A stretch of 64,000 bases of DNA from Microbacterium saccharophilum (GCF_007992455.1 NZ_BKAH01000008.1:60461-124460); one strand, 5' to 3'. Numbered from the stretch's first letter, positions 9,330 to 17,148 are shown. Program-made: numbers and translations. The notes: generated from the letters alone by a model not told the origin.

Positions 9330-10130
9330 TCAGTTCGACTTCGCCGTGATCCACACGGTGATGCCGATGAGTGTGCCGATGCCGAAGATCCAGATGAACA
9401 GACCCTCGGAGACCGGGCCGAGCGAACCGAGCGAGAAGCCCCCCGCGGACTCGTTCTCCTGCAGGAAGAGCAGCGCGGAGATGATGTCGCGCTTCTCCTC
9501 CGTGGAGAGGTTCAGGTCGTTGAAGACGGGCATGTTCTGCGGGCCGGTGACCATCGCCGCGTACATGTGCAGCGGGCTGGTCTCGGTCAGCGCCGGGGCG
9601 TACTTGCCCTCGGTGAGGGCACCGCCGGCCGCGGCCACGTTGTGGCACATGGCGCAGTTGATGCGGAAGAGCTCGGCGCCGTTGGCGACGTCCCCCTCGC
9701 CGTCGAGCACTTCGTCGTCCGGGTAGGTCGGGCCGGGGGCCACGGACTGCACCCACGCGGCCATGGCCTCGATCTGCTCCTGCGTGAACTGGACCGGCTT
9801 CTGCGGGGCCTGCGGGCCCTGCATCTGCAGCGGCATGCGGCCGGTGGCCACCTGGAACTCGACCGCGAGCTCGCCGACGCCGAACAGCGACGGGCCGTCG
9901 TTCGTGCCCTCGAGGTTGAGGCCGTGACAGGTGGCGCAGTTGGCCTGGAACAGCTTCTTGCCGTCGTCGACGGTGAGCTGGGTCGCCGCGGTGGGCGTCT
10001 CGGTCGCAGCCATGGCTGCCGACGCGCCGGCGTAGACGCCGCCGGTGACCAGCAGGCCGATCCCGATGAGGGCGGCCGTGGCCCACTTGCTGCGGCGTCC
10101 GGACGAGCGACGCGGGGTCTTCGATGCCAT
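9330..10130 (-). CDS. qcrC: di-haem cytochrome c subunit of the bc1 complex
   Basis: 266 aa with an N-terminal membrane anchor or uncleaved signal (residues 17-42), two c-type haem sites CATCH (65-69) and CAMCH (159-163), and a C-terminal membrane helix. It replaces soluble cytochrome c by handing electrons directly to CuA of CtaC within the supercomplex. Methionine-rich stretches after each haem site can supply axial ligands. ATG 10130. Confidence 0.96.
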   Translation of the reverse strand: MASKTPRRSSGRRSKWATAALIGIGLLVTGGVYAGASAAMAATETPTAATQLTVDDGKKLFQANCATCHGLNLEGTNDGPSLFGVGELAVEFQVATGRMPLQMQGPQAPQKPVQFTQEQIEAMAAWVQSVAPGPTYPDDEVLDGEGDVANGAELFRINCAMCHNVAAAGGALTEGKYAPALTETSPLHMYAAMVTGPQNMPVFNDLNLSTEEKRDIISALLFLQENESAGGFSLGSLGPVSEGLFIWIFGIGTLIGITVWITAKSN

Positions 10131-10152
10131 GGGAAGTTTCAGCTCCGCTCTG

Positions 10153-10788
10153 TCACTTGACGAAGTAGATGACGAAGAAAAGGACGATCCAGACGACGTC
10201 GACGAAGTGCCAGTAGTACGACACGACGATCGAGGTGGTCATCTCCTTGCGTCCGAAGTTCTTGACCGCGAAGGCGCGGCCGATGACCAGGAGCATGGCG
10301 ATGAGTCCGCCGGTGACATGCAGGGCGTGGAAGCCGGTGGTGATGTAGAAGGCCGACGCGTACGAGTCCGCGCTGATCGGCATCCCCTCAGCGACGAGCG
10401 TGGCGTACTCCCACACCTGACCGGAGACGAACACGGCGCCCATGATGAAGCTGAGGAAGAACCACTCGACCATGCCCCACTGGCGGAACTGCCAGAACGA
10501 GCCCTTGCGGTACGGCTGGAACCGCTCGGCCGCGAACACGCCCGCCTGGGCCGTGAACGAGGACAGCACGAGGATGACGGTGTTCACCGCGGCGAACGGG
10601 ATGTTCAGCAGCTCGGTGCGATCCGCCCACAGCTCCGGCGAGGAGTTGCGAAGGGTGAAGTAGATGGCGAAAAGGCCCGCGAAGAACATGACTTCGCTGC
10701 CGAGCCACACGATGGTTCCGACCGCGACCGGGTCCGGCCGCTTGACGGACCGCAAGGCCTGGGGATACGTCGCTGAAGAGGTCGTCAC
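10153..10788 (-). CDS. ctaE: cytochrome c oxidase subunit III
   Basis: Integral membrane subunit III (about 211 aa, five or more helices) with family motifs [14 protein letters not shown] near the N-terminus, FHALHVTGG in the middle and [12 protein letters not shown] at the C-terminus. Start chosen at GTG 10788 (protein begins [13 protein letters not shown]); an ATG three codons upstream at 10797 overlaps the -10 sequence. First gene of the minus-strand ctaE-qcrC-qcrA-qcrB operon, the standard actinobacterial arrangement. Confidence 0.94.
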   Translation of the reverse strand: MTTSSATYPQALRSVKRPDPVAVGTIVWLGSEVMFFAGLFAIYFTLRNSSPELWADRTELLNIPFAAVNTVILVLSSFTAQAGVFAAERFQPYRKGSFWQFRQWGMVEWFFLSFIMGAVFVSGQVWEYATLVAEGMPISADSYASAFYITTGFHALHVTGGLIAMLLVIGRAFAVKNFGRKEMTTSIVVSYYWHFVDVVWIVLFFVIYFVK

Positions 10789-10794
10789 GCACCC

Positions 10795-10800
10795 CATTAT
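10795..10800 (-). promoter_or_regulatory. putative -10 of ctaE-qcrCAB (CATAAT)
   Basis: Reads CATAAT on the minus strand and ends 6 nt before the GTG at 10788 (10789-10794 lie between). That spacing places the RNA start at or next to the start codon, so the operon mRNA may be leaderless. No strong -35. Confidence 0.45.
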
Positions 10801-10905
10801 GGCTGATATCGCCGCCAGGTTTTCGCATCCCTGAAGGTGATGTCGAGATTCCATGCGGTTAGGGGACCCTAAGAACCGGCCGGGAATGCGCCGGAAGTGT
10901 GCCGA

Positions 10906-10911
10906 TAGGAT
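10906..10911 (+). promoter_or_regulatory. putative -10 of trpD (TAGGAT)
   Basis: TAGGAT ending 8 nt before the trpD ATG in the divergent ctaE-trpD gap. A leaderless or near-leaderless mRNA is implied. Confidence 0.45.
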
Positions 10912-10919
10912 CGGTGTCC

Positions 10920-11981
10920 ATGGTGGAGCTCTACTCGTGGCCCGAGATTCTCACGTCGATCCTCGATCGGCGGGACCTCAGCGTGTCCGAATCGACGTGG
11001 GCGATGCGGAAGGTGATGACCGGCGAGGCGACCCCTTCCCAGCTCGCCGGATTCCTGCTCGCGCTGCGCGCCAAGGGGGAGACGGTCGATGAGATCGTGG
11101 GCTTCCGCGACGCCATCCTGGAGGCCGCCCTCCCGCTTCCCGTGCCCGCCGAGGTCCTCGACATCGTGGGGACCGGAGGCGACCGGTTCGGCACCGTCAA
11201 CATCTCCACGATGTCCGCGATCGTCGCCGCCGCGAGCGGCATCCCCGTCGTCAAGCACGGGAACAAGGCGGCCAGCTCCGCGTCCGGCTCGTCCGACGTC
11301 CTCGGTGCTCTGGGGATCGATCTGACGCTCAGCCCCGAGCGCGTCGCCGAGGTGCTCGGCGAGGTCGGCATCACGTTCGCGTTCGCCTCGGCGTTCCACC
11401 CGGGCTTCCGGCACGCCGGTCCCACGCGTGCCGAGCTCGGCGTCCCCACCGTCTTCAACTTCCTCGGACCGCTGTGCAACCCGGCGCGCGCCGAAGCGAA
11501 CGCGGTCGGCGTCGCGAGCCTGGACCGCGTGCCCCTCATCACGGGCGTGTTCCGCACGCGCGGCGCCACGGCGCTCGTCTTCCGCGGCGATGACGGGCTG
11601 GACGAGCTGACCACGACCGGGCACAGCCGCGTGTGGGAGATCAGCCGCGGCGACGTCCACGAACACGACCTCGACCCGCGGGACATCGGCATCCCGCTCG
11701 CCGACATCGGCGACCTGCTCGGCGGCGACGCGGCGCACAACGCCGCCATCGTGCATCGGGTCCTGCAGGGCGAGCCCGGCGCGGTGCGCGACATCGTGCT
11801 GCTGAACGCCGCCGCGGGCATCGTGTCGTATCGGCTCTTCCAGGATGCCGGGCAGGTGCAGCGTCCCATCGTCGAGCGTCTCGCGGAAGCACGCGACGCG
11901 GCGGCGGAGACCATCGACTCCGGCGCCGCGGCCGCGAAGCTCGACGCCTGGGTGCAGGCGACGGCCGGTTCCGCGACCTGA
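10920..11981 (+). CDS. trpD: anthranilate phosphoribosyltransferase
   Basis: Transfers phosphoribose from PRPP to anthranilate in tryptophan synthesis; 353 aa. Motifs in order: PRPP-binding [14 protein letters not shown] (about residues 83-96), [43 protein letters not shown] and the Mg2+-binding GDDGLDE. ATG 10920 (MVELYSWP) is chosen over an in-frame GTG at 10899 because the latter lies upstream of the -10. It stands alone, without other trp genes nearby. Confidence 0.94.
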   Translation: MVELYSWPEILTSILDRRDLSVSESTWAMRKVMTGEATPSQLAGFLLALRAKGETVDEIVGFRDAILEAALPLPVPAEVLDIVGTGGDRFGTVNISTMSAIVAAASGIPVVKHGNKAASSASGSSDVLGALGIDLTLSPERVAEVLGEVGITFAFASAFHPGFRHAGPTRAELGVPTVFNFLGPLCNPARAEANAVGVASLDRVPLITGVFRTRGATALVFRGDDGLDELTTTGHSRVWEISRGDVHEHDLDPRDIGIPLADIGDLLGGDAAHNAAIVHRVLQGEPGAVRDIVLLNAAAGIVSYRLFQDAGQVQRPIVERLAEARDAAAETIDSGAAAAKLDAWVQATAGSAT

Positions 11982-12102
11982 CGCCTCCCGCGTCGGGCGG
12001 GGATTTGCACGGCCGCGCCCCCTGGCCCGGTGGGCGCCGTGTTCGCTACCGTGAGGGCACAACGAAGGCATCACAAGGCATCGCCGAGAGGACACCCCCC
12101 AC

Positions 12103-12597
12103 ATGTCAGAAGCAGCAGTCGGCACGGCCGACACCATCGAGTCGCCCCAGAAGAAGGCCGGCCTCGTCAAGGTCGTCGGCATCCTCGGCATCCTGGGCGG
12201 ACTCGCCCTCATCATCGTCGGCATCGTCGTGTGGGTCATGGTCTCCAGCCAGCTCCGCGCCGAGAACATCACCGTTCCGGACGACGCGATGGCGTTCCAG
12301 GGCCAGACGGTCGCCGGCCCCTTCACCGCCTTCGTGCAGGCCGACATCATCCAGCACCACGCCCTGTCCGCATCCGAGGGCAAGACGTACGCCGAGCTCG
12401 AGCAGGACGACCCGGTGCGCGCCACGATGATGAACGCGTCGTTCCTCCGGGCCTCGCTGTTCACGTCGGTCGTGTCCTTCGGTGTCGCGGCCTTCGCGAT
12501 CGGCATCGGCATCCTGTCGATCCTCTTCGGGTGGGCCATCCATCGCCTCGCGTCGATCCCGGTCGTCGTCCGTCGATCGACGGTCACCACCGCCTGA
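12103..12597 (+). CDS. conserved actinobacterial membrane protein of unknown function
   Basis: 164 aa with two membrane helices (about residues 23-48 and 121-150) around an extracytoplasmic domain of about 70 aa. Homologues are often labelled 'aromatic ring-opening dioxygenase LigA', but nothing here resembles a dioxygenase active site and I do not adopt that name. A TACCGT hexamer at 12047-12052 could be its -10, giving a 50-nt leader with GAGAGGA before the ATG. A strong terminator follows within 10 nt, so it is monocistronic. Confidence 0.8.
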   Translation: MSEAAVGTADTIESPQKKAGLVKVVGILGILGGLALIIVGIVVWVMVSSQLRAENITVPDDAMAFQGQTVAGPFTAFVQADIIQHHALSASEGKTYAELEQDDPVRATMMNASFLRASLFTSVVSFGVAAFAIGIGILSILFGWAIHRLASIPVVVRRSTVTTA

Positions 12598-12603
12598 CCC
12601 GGC

Positions 12604-12625
12604 AGGGCCCGCGCGAGCGGGCCCT
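12604..12625 (+). terminator. intrinsic terminator after the LigA-like membrane gene
   Basis: Perfect 9-bp stem (12604-12612 with 12617-12625) closed by a GCGA tetraloop and followed by UUUCC. It ends only 8 nt before the ATG of the PHP gene. Confidence 0.8.
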
Positions 12626-12633
12626 TTCCGCGT

Positions 12634-13626
12634 ATGCACCCCGTCGATGCGCTCAACGAGATCGCCACGCTCCTGGAGCGTGAGCGATCCTCGCGCTACA
12701 AGTCGAAGGCGTTCCGCGCCGCATCCGACGCCATCGCGGGTCTGAGCGAGGCAGAACTGAGGGATTCCGCGGCACTCCGGCGGCGAAAGGGCATCGGCGA
12801 CTCGACGTTCGCGGTGATCCAGCAGGCGCTCGCGGGTGAGGTGCCCGACTACCTGGCCGAGCTCCGCGCCCGGAACGAGCCGGCCACGACCTCGCGGCTG
12901 CGGAGCCTGCTGCGCGGCGATCTGCACGCGCACTCCGAATGGTCCGACGGTCTCACGCCCATCGATCTCATGGTCGACGCGGCGCGCGCCCTGGGGCACG
13001 AGTATCTCGCCCTCACCGACCACTCGCCGCGTCTCACGGTCGCGCGAGGGCTGTCCCCGGAGCGGCTCCGCGAGCAGCTCCAGGTCGTCGCGGGATTCCG
13101 CGGGGACGGCTTCACGCTGCTGTCGGGCATCGAGGTCGACATCCTCGACGACGGCGCGCTCGACCAGGAGGAGGGCCTGCTCGCCGAGCTGGATGTCGTC
13201 GTGGCATCCGCGCATTCGAAGCTGCGGATGGAGCACGGCCCGATGACGCGGCGTCTCGTCGCGGCGGTGTCGAACCGGCATGTCGACGTCCTGGGGCACG
13301 TGACCGGGCGGCTCATCCGCGGGTCGCGCGGTGAGCGCCCGCCGTCGACGTTCGATGCGCGGGCCGTGTTCGCCGCGTGCGCGGCGCATGGCGTCGCGGT
13401 CGAGATCAACTCACGGCCGGAGCGCGAGGATCCGCCGGACGAGCTGATCGCGATCGCGCTCGCGGAGGGGTGCCTGTTCTCGATCGATTCCGACGCGCAT
13501 GCCCCGGGCCAACTGTCCCTCCTCGATTACGGGGCGGTCCGGGCGGAGGCGGCCGGTGTCCCGCCGGAGCGCATCGTGACGACGTGGCCGCTCGCGCGCC
13601 TGCGGGAGTGGACGGCGCGCGGCTGA
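12634..13626 (+). CDS. PHP-domain phosphoesterase (PolX C-terminal type)
   Basis: 330 aa. Residues 1-75 form a helix-hairpin-helix-like N-terminus (RRKGIGDSTFAVIQQAL). The PHP metal-dependent phosphoesterase domain starts near residue 93 with GDLHAHSEWSDG, then LALTDHSPR, SGIEVDILDDG, ASAHSK, DVLGHVTGR, VEINSRP and a terminal SIDSDAHAPGQ, covering the nine metal ligands of the family. The layout resembles the C-terminal half of family X DNA polymerases without the polymerase domain; the in vivo substrate is unknown. The ATG lies directly behind a terminator with no ribosome site, so the gene needs its own promoter or a shorter start. Confidence 0.87.
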   Translation: MHPVDALNEIATLLERERSSRYKSKAFRAASDAIAGLSEAELRDSAALRRRKGIGDSTFAVIQQALAGEVPDYLAELRARNEPATTSRLRSLLRGDLHAHSEWSDGLTPIDLMVDAARALGHEYLALTDHSPRLTVARGLSPERLREQLQVVAGFRGDGFTLLSGIEVDILDDGALDQEEGLLAELDVVVASAHSKLRMEHGPMTRRLVAAVSNRHVDVLGHVTGRLIRGSRGERPPSTFDARAVFAACAAHGVAVEINSRPEREDPPDELIAIALAEGCLFSIDSDAHAPGQLSLLDYGAVRAEAAGVPPERIVTTWPLARLREWTARG

Positions 13627-13650
13627 GCCGGCGGCGCGGGTGGGTCACGC

Positions 13651-13710
13651 GCGGTCGGGCGCGCGCGGGCGCGGTCGAGGGCGGTCAGGCGCGGTCGGCA
13701 GGCGGTCAGG
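13651..13710. repeat. GCGGTC-containing degenerate tandem repeat at the exonuclease stop
   Basis: Five copies of a roughly 10-bp unit GCGGTCRGGC start at 13651, 13671, 13681, 13691 and 13702, filling most of the gap between the convergent PHP and exonuclease genes. The last copy contains the exonuclease stop codon (13706-13708), so the array looks like 3'-end slippage duplication. Confidence 0.7.
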
Positions 13711-14623
13711 CGCGCGCGGCGAGCGCGGCCTGTGCGCGCGTCGCGGAGGAGCCGAGCGCCCACTTCGCCGCGAGCGGGGCGACCGTGTCGTCGTCGGGCG
13801 CCGTGATGCGGCCGTCCACGTGGCCGAGGTCGAGGTCGCGCACGACCTGCACCACCGCCGGCGCGACGGCGAGATAGTCGTCGGCGGCGAGGATCTTCGC
13901 GCGGATGCCGGCCGTCAGCCCTGCCCCCTCCTGGGCGGCAGCGATGATGCCGGCGAGGTCGCCGTGCGTCGCGAGCAGGCTCGCGCCGGTCTTCTCGCCG
14001 ATGCCCGCGACGCCGGGGAGGCCGTCGGAGGGGTCGCCGCGCAGGGCGGCGAAATCCGCGTACTGCGAGGGCAGGATGCCGTACTTCGCCACGACGGTCG
14101 CGTCGGTCAGCACTTCGAGGTTGCTCATCCCGCGCCCGGTGTAGATGACGCGCACGTCGCTCGCGTCGTCGACGAGCTGGAACAGGTCGCGATCGCCCGT
14201 GACGACGTCGACCGGCCGGGACGACTGCGTCGCGAGGCTCCCGATGATGTCATCCGCTTCGTGGTCGGCGCGTCCGATGATCGGGATGCCGAAGGTCTCC
14301 AGGGCCTCCCGGATGACGGGGATCTGCACCTCGAGCGGATCGGGGACGATCTCGACGTCGGGGGCACCCTCGACGACGACCGCGACGCGGTGCGTCTTGT
14401 AGCTCGGGATGAGGTCGACCCGCCACTGCGGCCGCCAGTCATCGTCCCAGCAGGCGATGAGGTGGGTCGGCTCGTAGGTCGTGACCAGTTTCGCGATCAT
14501 GTCGAGCAGGCCGCGGGCGGCGTTGACGGGGCGGCCGTCGGGCGCCTTGACGGTGTCGGGGACGCCGTAGAACGCGCGGAAGTAGAGGCTCGCGGTGTCG
14601 AGCAGCATGAGGCGGTCGGTCAC
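13706..14623 (-). CDS. stand-alone 5'-3' exonuclease (PIN/FEN-like)
   Basis: 305-aa protein equivalent to the N-terminal 5'-nuclease domain of DNA polymerase I. Acidic metal ligands occur in LLDTASLYFRAFYG, ACWDDDWRPQWR, GRADHEADDIIGSLA and TGDRDLFQLV; the helix-hairpin-helix DGLPGVAGIGEKTGASLL follows. Known relatives act as flap or RNase H-type nucleases in replication and repair. ATG 14623; it runs convergent to the PHP gene and ends inside a tandem repeat. Confidence 0.92.
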   Translation of the reverse strand: MTDRLMLLDTASLYFRAFYGVPDTVKAPDGRPVNAARGLLDMIAKLVTTYEPTHLIACWDDDWRPQWRVDLIPSYKTHRVAVVVEGAPDVEIVPDPLEVQIPVIREALETFGIPIIGRADHEADDIIGSLATQSSRPVDVVTGDRDLFQLVDDASDVRVIYTGRGMSNLEVLTDATVVAKYGILPSQYADFAALRGDPSDGLPGVAGIGEKTGASLLATHGDLAGIIAAAQEGAGLTAGIRAKILAADDYLAVAPAVVQVVRDLDLGHVDGRITAPDDDTVAPLAAKWALGSSATRAQAALAARA

Positions 14624-14656
14624 GGCCTCATCCTGGCATGCGCGGACGACACCCCG

Positions 14657-15400
14657 TCAGCAGCCCGGCCCGCCGGGGTCTTCGACGCAGGTGCGTTCGA
14701 CGAGGGCCGTGCGCACCTCGAGCACGTCGACGGCGTAGGCACCCGTGGACAGCTCGAGGATGCCGGGGACGGCCGCCCAGCCGTTGCCGAAGTCGACGGC
14801 AGCGGAGTAGCGGACGGCGGCGTGCGCCGTGAACGTGCCGCGGGATCCGTACGCGTGGCTGGTGGCCGTCGCGCTGAACTGCGGCTGCCCGAGCTCCTCC
14901 CACGTCGCACCGCCCGTCGGCGCTTCGCGCGCCGTGCCGTCCCCGTGCACGAACAGGTACGAGACCGGTGTGAACCGGACGCTGACCGGCAGGTCGAAGA
15001 GCTCGCCCGTCACGGTGTGCGTGTCGGCGTCGACGACGAAGTTCGCCGGCATCCCCACGATCGCCACGCCGGTCGGCTGTCCTGTCAGCGGCGGCGCCTG
15101 CGGCGCGAACGAGGCGAGGTCGTTGAGCGTGACCTCCCGGAGGAGCTCGACCTCGTAGAGGATGTCGCAGCGGTCGAGCGGATCGGTGCAACCGGGGTTG
15201 ATGGGTACGGAAGTCGAGGGAGGCTGGCGCCCGTTGCCCTCCAGGGGATCCCGGCCAGGCCTCGTTTGCGATGCGCCAATCGTGACTTCAGTGCCCGTGT
15301 TCTCGACGGGGCAAGCGGTCCACGCGGATTCGGCACCGCAGGCTGAAGCGGCCATGGGCGCGATTGCCAATTGGAGGATCAGGGCGGCTACATGCCACAT
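14657..15400 (-). CDS. secreted protein of unknown function, PKD-like
   Basis: 247 aa with an N-terminal signal peptide (MWHVAALILQLAIAPMAASA) and at least six cysteines. The middle part (MPANFVVDADTHTVTGELFD, FTPVSYLFVHGDGT) and SATATSHAYGSRGTFTAHAAV resemble a PKD/immunoglobulin-like fold. I cannot assign a function. ATG 15400 lies inside the last codons of the upstream lipoprotein gene (13-nt overlap), so the two are translationally coupled. The 5' end of the gene lies in the lower-GC patch, the rest is at normal GC. Confidence 0.78.
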   Translation of the reverse strand: MWHVAALILQLAIAPMAASACGAESAWTACPVENTGTEVTIGASQTRPGRDPLEGNGRQPPSTSVPINPGCTDPLDRCDILYEVELLREVTLNDLASFAPQAPPLTGQPTGVAIVGMPANFVVDADTHTVTGELFDLPVSVRFTPVSYLFVHGDGTAREAPTGGATWEELGQPQFSATATSHAYGSRGTFTAHAAVRYSAAVDFGNGWAAVPGILELSTGAYAVDVLEVRTALVERTCVEDPGGPGC

Positions 15401-15720
15401 AGTGCGCTCTCGATCGCGTCGCTGTCGGTGATCACTAACCCGCTGGCTGTGTTTGCGTGGCCGAATGTGACCTGCAACGGCTGTCGGTCTAGCCGGTCCT
15501 CAGGAACAACGGAGTTTTGGTCCGCGTCGAGCACATCGACTTGGGTTACGTCTAGGCAGAGCTCTAGGACGACATCATGGCCGCGGGCGCTCTTGAGTGT
15601 TGCTTGGTCAAAGTTGGTCGGACCGTTAACCGTCCATCCGTTCGCATGCATTTCGGAGAACGTCTTCTTCGATGACTCAAGGGAGTCCGCAGCAAGCCAC
15701 GCGTACACTGGCTCGAACGT
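15361..15720. other. lower-GC patch across two gene ends
   Basis: By direct count, successive 60-nt blocks from 15361 to 15720 have about 58, 60, 60, 60, 50 and 57% GC, against 67% just upstream (15181-15300) and 78% at 15781-15840. The patch covers the 3' two-thirds of the lipoprotein gene and the first codons of the PKD-like gene. It also uses codons rare elsewhere in the window. Confidence 0.75.
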
Positions 15721-15948
15721 CTCCGGGTCGGAGAGGTCCACCTGGTTGAGGGCATCCACGTAGGCGCGATAGGTCTCCTCCGCCGCGGCGAACGCTTCCT
15801 CCTCCGACGCGAACCCCGTCGGCGACGGGCTCGGCTGGGGCCCCGGCGCCGGCGTGCAGGCGGTCGTCAGCGCGAGCGCCACGGCCGCAACGGCCCAAAC
15901 GCCCGCCATCCGGCGGCCTCGGACGAACATGTGCCCCACGTTAGCCAT
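15388..15948 (-). CDS. putative lipoprotein of unknown function
   Basis: 186 aa beginning with a lipoprotein signal whose lipobox is LTTAC (Cys31), then a Pro/Ser-rich linker (PAPGPQPSPSPTGF) and a roughly 140-aa domain (EEEAFAAAEETYRAYVDALN, then VVLELCLDVTQVDVLD). Length and layout resemble small actinobacterial cell-surface lipoproteins, but no function is assignable. ATG 15948 is preceded by GAAGG; an in-frame ATG at 15930 is an alternative. The first third has the window's usual GC, the rest is much lower. Overlaps the following secreted-protein gene by 13 nt. Confidence 0.78.
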   Translation of the reverse strand: MANVGHMFVRGRRMAGVWAVAAVALALTTACTPAPGPQPSPSPTGFASEEEAFAAAEETYRAYVDALNQVDLSDPETFEPVYAWLAADSLESSKKTFSEMHANGWTVNGPTNFDQATLKSARGHDVVLELCLDVTQVDVLDADQNSVVPEDRLDRQPLQVTFGHANTASGLVITDSDAIESALCGM

Positions 15949-16055
15949 CCGCGTCTGCACCTTCGAGGGTTCTCCACAACCTGGGCGGCGGTACGCAGAT
16001 GCACGGGGCGGGGGAGGAGGCCCCGGTCGTCGCCAGCATGCCTCGCCCGGACACC

Positions 16056-16186
16056 CGTCCGCGCCGATGTGCGGGTGCGCGGCCTTGTGACTCGCACTTT
16101 GGCGCGGGTGAACGACCGTCCCGGAATTCATCCGCGCCGAACTGCGGGTGATATCGCGCCGCACCCACTCTTTGGCGCGGGTGAAC
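16056..16186. repeat. paired palindromes A1 (16056-16113) and A2 (16127-16186)
   Basis: Each unit has a left arm like TCCGCGCCGANNTGCGGGT and a right arm like CNCNNTTTGGCGCGGGTGAAC that can fold back on each other. The two units are separated by 13 nt (16114-16126, GACCGTCCCGGAA). The whole pair is repeated at 16217-16350 with a nearly identical spacer, so the cluster is a duplicated pair. Confidence 0.8.
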
Positions 16187-16216
16187 GCGCCGTGAGAAGG
16201 CGGTCCAGGCGTGACC

Positions 16217-16350
16217 GTTCATCCGCGCCGATGTGTGGGTGCGCGGCCGCGTGACTCGCACTTTGGCGCAGGTGAACCAGCGTCCCGGACTTCATCCGCG
16301 CCGAACTGCGGGTCGTTGCCCGCGACACCCGCGATTCGGCGCGGGTGAAC
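16217..16350. repeat. paired palindromes A3 (16217-16277) and A4 (16291-16350)
   Basis: Second copy of the pair: A3 matches A1 (GATGTGYGGGTGCGCGGCC, then GTGACTCGCACTTTGGCGC) and A4 matches A2 on the left arm (CATCCGCGCCGAACTGCGGG). The spacer CAGCGTCCCGGAC matches that between A1 and A2. A4 has the clean outer stem GCGCCGAA / TTCGGCGC-like seen in the second cluster at 47443-47793. Confidence 0.8.
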
Positions 16351-16420
16351 CACTGCCCGAGGTCGGCATGCGGCAGCCGCGACACACGCGGCTCGGCTAC
16401 CGTCGACACCGGAGGTGCGC

Positions 16421-16861
16421 ATGTCATTCGGAGCAGCCGCGTCGCGCCGGGGCGACCGTCCGCCGGCGAGCTCGCCGTGCCCGTGCGGGGGCGGCGCCTT
16501 CGGCGCCTGCTGCGGTCCCGTGCTCGCCGGAACCCCGGCATCCACGGCGGAGGCGCTCATGCGCTCGCGCTACTCCGCCTTCGCGCTCCGCGACGCCGGT
16601 CACCTCGCGGCGACATGGCATCCGTCGACGCGCCCCGCCGACCTGACGCTCGACGACGTCACGCGATGGGAGCGCCTCGAGATCCTCGGCACGGAGGCCG
16701 GCCGGCCCACCGACACGCGCGGCACCGTCGAGTTCCGTGCGCACTGGGTCGACGACCGGGGCGGCCGGGGCATCCTCCACGAGACAAGCCGGTTCGTCTT
16801 CCAGCGTGAGCGCTGGTGGTACCTCGACGGGTACCTCGACGGCGCGGTCGACGACGGCTAG
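16421..16861 (+). CDS. YchJ-family (UPF0225) protein
   Basis: 146-aa protein with an N-terminal SEC-C-like zinc motif (CPCGGGAFGACCGP) and the YchJ core EALMRSRYSAFALRDAGHLAATW, followed by an NTF2-like domain (FRAHWVDD, SRFVFQRERWWYLDG). Function is unknown in the family. ATG 16421 is chosen because GGAGG at 16411-16415 is correctly spaced; the GTG at 16415 overlaps that site. Its TAG stop shares the palindrome CTAG with the stop of the convergent DUF1653 gene. Confidence 0.9.
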   Translation: MSFGAAASRRGDRPPASSPCPCGGGAFGACCGPVLAGTPASTAEALMRSRYSAFALRDAGHLAATWHPSTRPADLTLDDVTRWERLEILGTEAGRPTDTRGTVEFRAHWVDDRGGRGILHETSRFVFQRERWWYLDGYLDGAVDDG

Positions 16862-17079
16862 GCCGTGGCGTCCTCCCGCACGAACCGCGGGCCCCGGTAG
16901 CCGTCGCGGTCCACTTCCTCGGACCACATCGCGAGCGGCCGCACCCACAACGACGGCTCGCCGTGCAGCGGACGGTAGACGACGAGCGGCTCCTCGGTCT
17001 CGCTGTGCCGCGCCACGCCGATGACCTCGTAGCGGGCGCCCTTGAAGTGTCGGTACACGCCCGGCTGCAGCTCATCCAC
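16858..17079 (-). CDS. DUF1653 family protein
   Basis: 73-aa small soluble protein: QPGVYRHFKGARYEVIGVA, then EEPLVVYRPL, then LWVRPLAMWSEEV, the conserved DUF1653 layout. The family is widespread and of unknown function. ATG 17079. The stop overlaps that of the convergent YchJ-like gene within the four bases 16858-16861. Confidence 0.9.
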   Translation of the reverse strand: MDELQPGVYRHFKGARYEVIGVARHSETEEPLVVYRPLHGEPSLWVRPLAMWSEEVDRDGYRGPRFVREDATA

Positions 17080-17142
17080 GGGTTCAGCGTAATGAGCGGG
17101 CCGGAGCCGCCCCGCTTCCGCATGGGCGAGCCCGGATTCTGG

Positions 17143-17148
17143 TACCCT
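17143..17148 (+). promoter_or_regulatory. putative -10 of rpsA (TACCCT)
   Basis: TACCCT in the gap upstream of rpsA, giving a leader of about 140 nt. No clear -35. Confidence 0.4.

Larger units (their letters stand above)
15949..16420. other. 472-nt intergenic region holding the first palindrome cluster
   Basis: No supportable gene. Four palindromes of about 60 nt occupy 16056-16350. TACCGT at 16398-16403 is a candidate -10 for the YchJ-like gene and GGAGG at 16411-16415 is its ribosome site. Confidence 0.7.

Noticed and set aside
12103..12597. 'Aromatic ring-opening dioxygenase LigA' label for the 164-aa protein
   Set aside because: Two membrane helices and no metal or substrate motif of LigA; the name appears to be a propagated annotation.
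16056..16350. CRISPR array
   Set aside because: The four units vary, each is itself a palindrome of about 60 nt, and the spacers are 13-30 nt and similar to each other; no cas genes are near.
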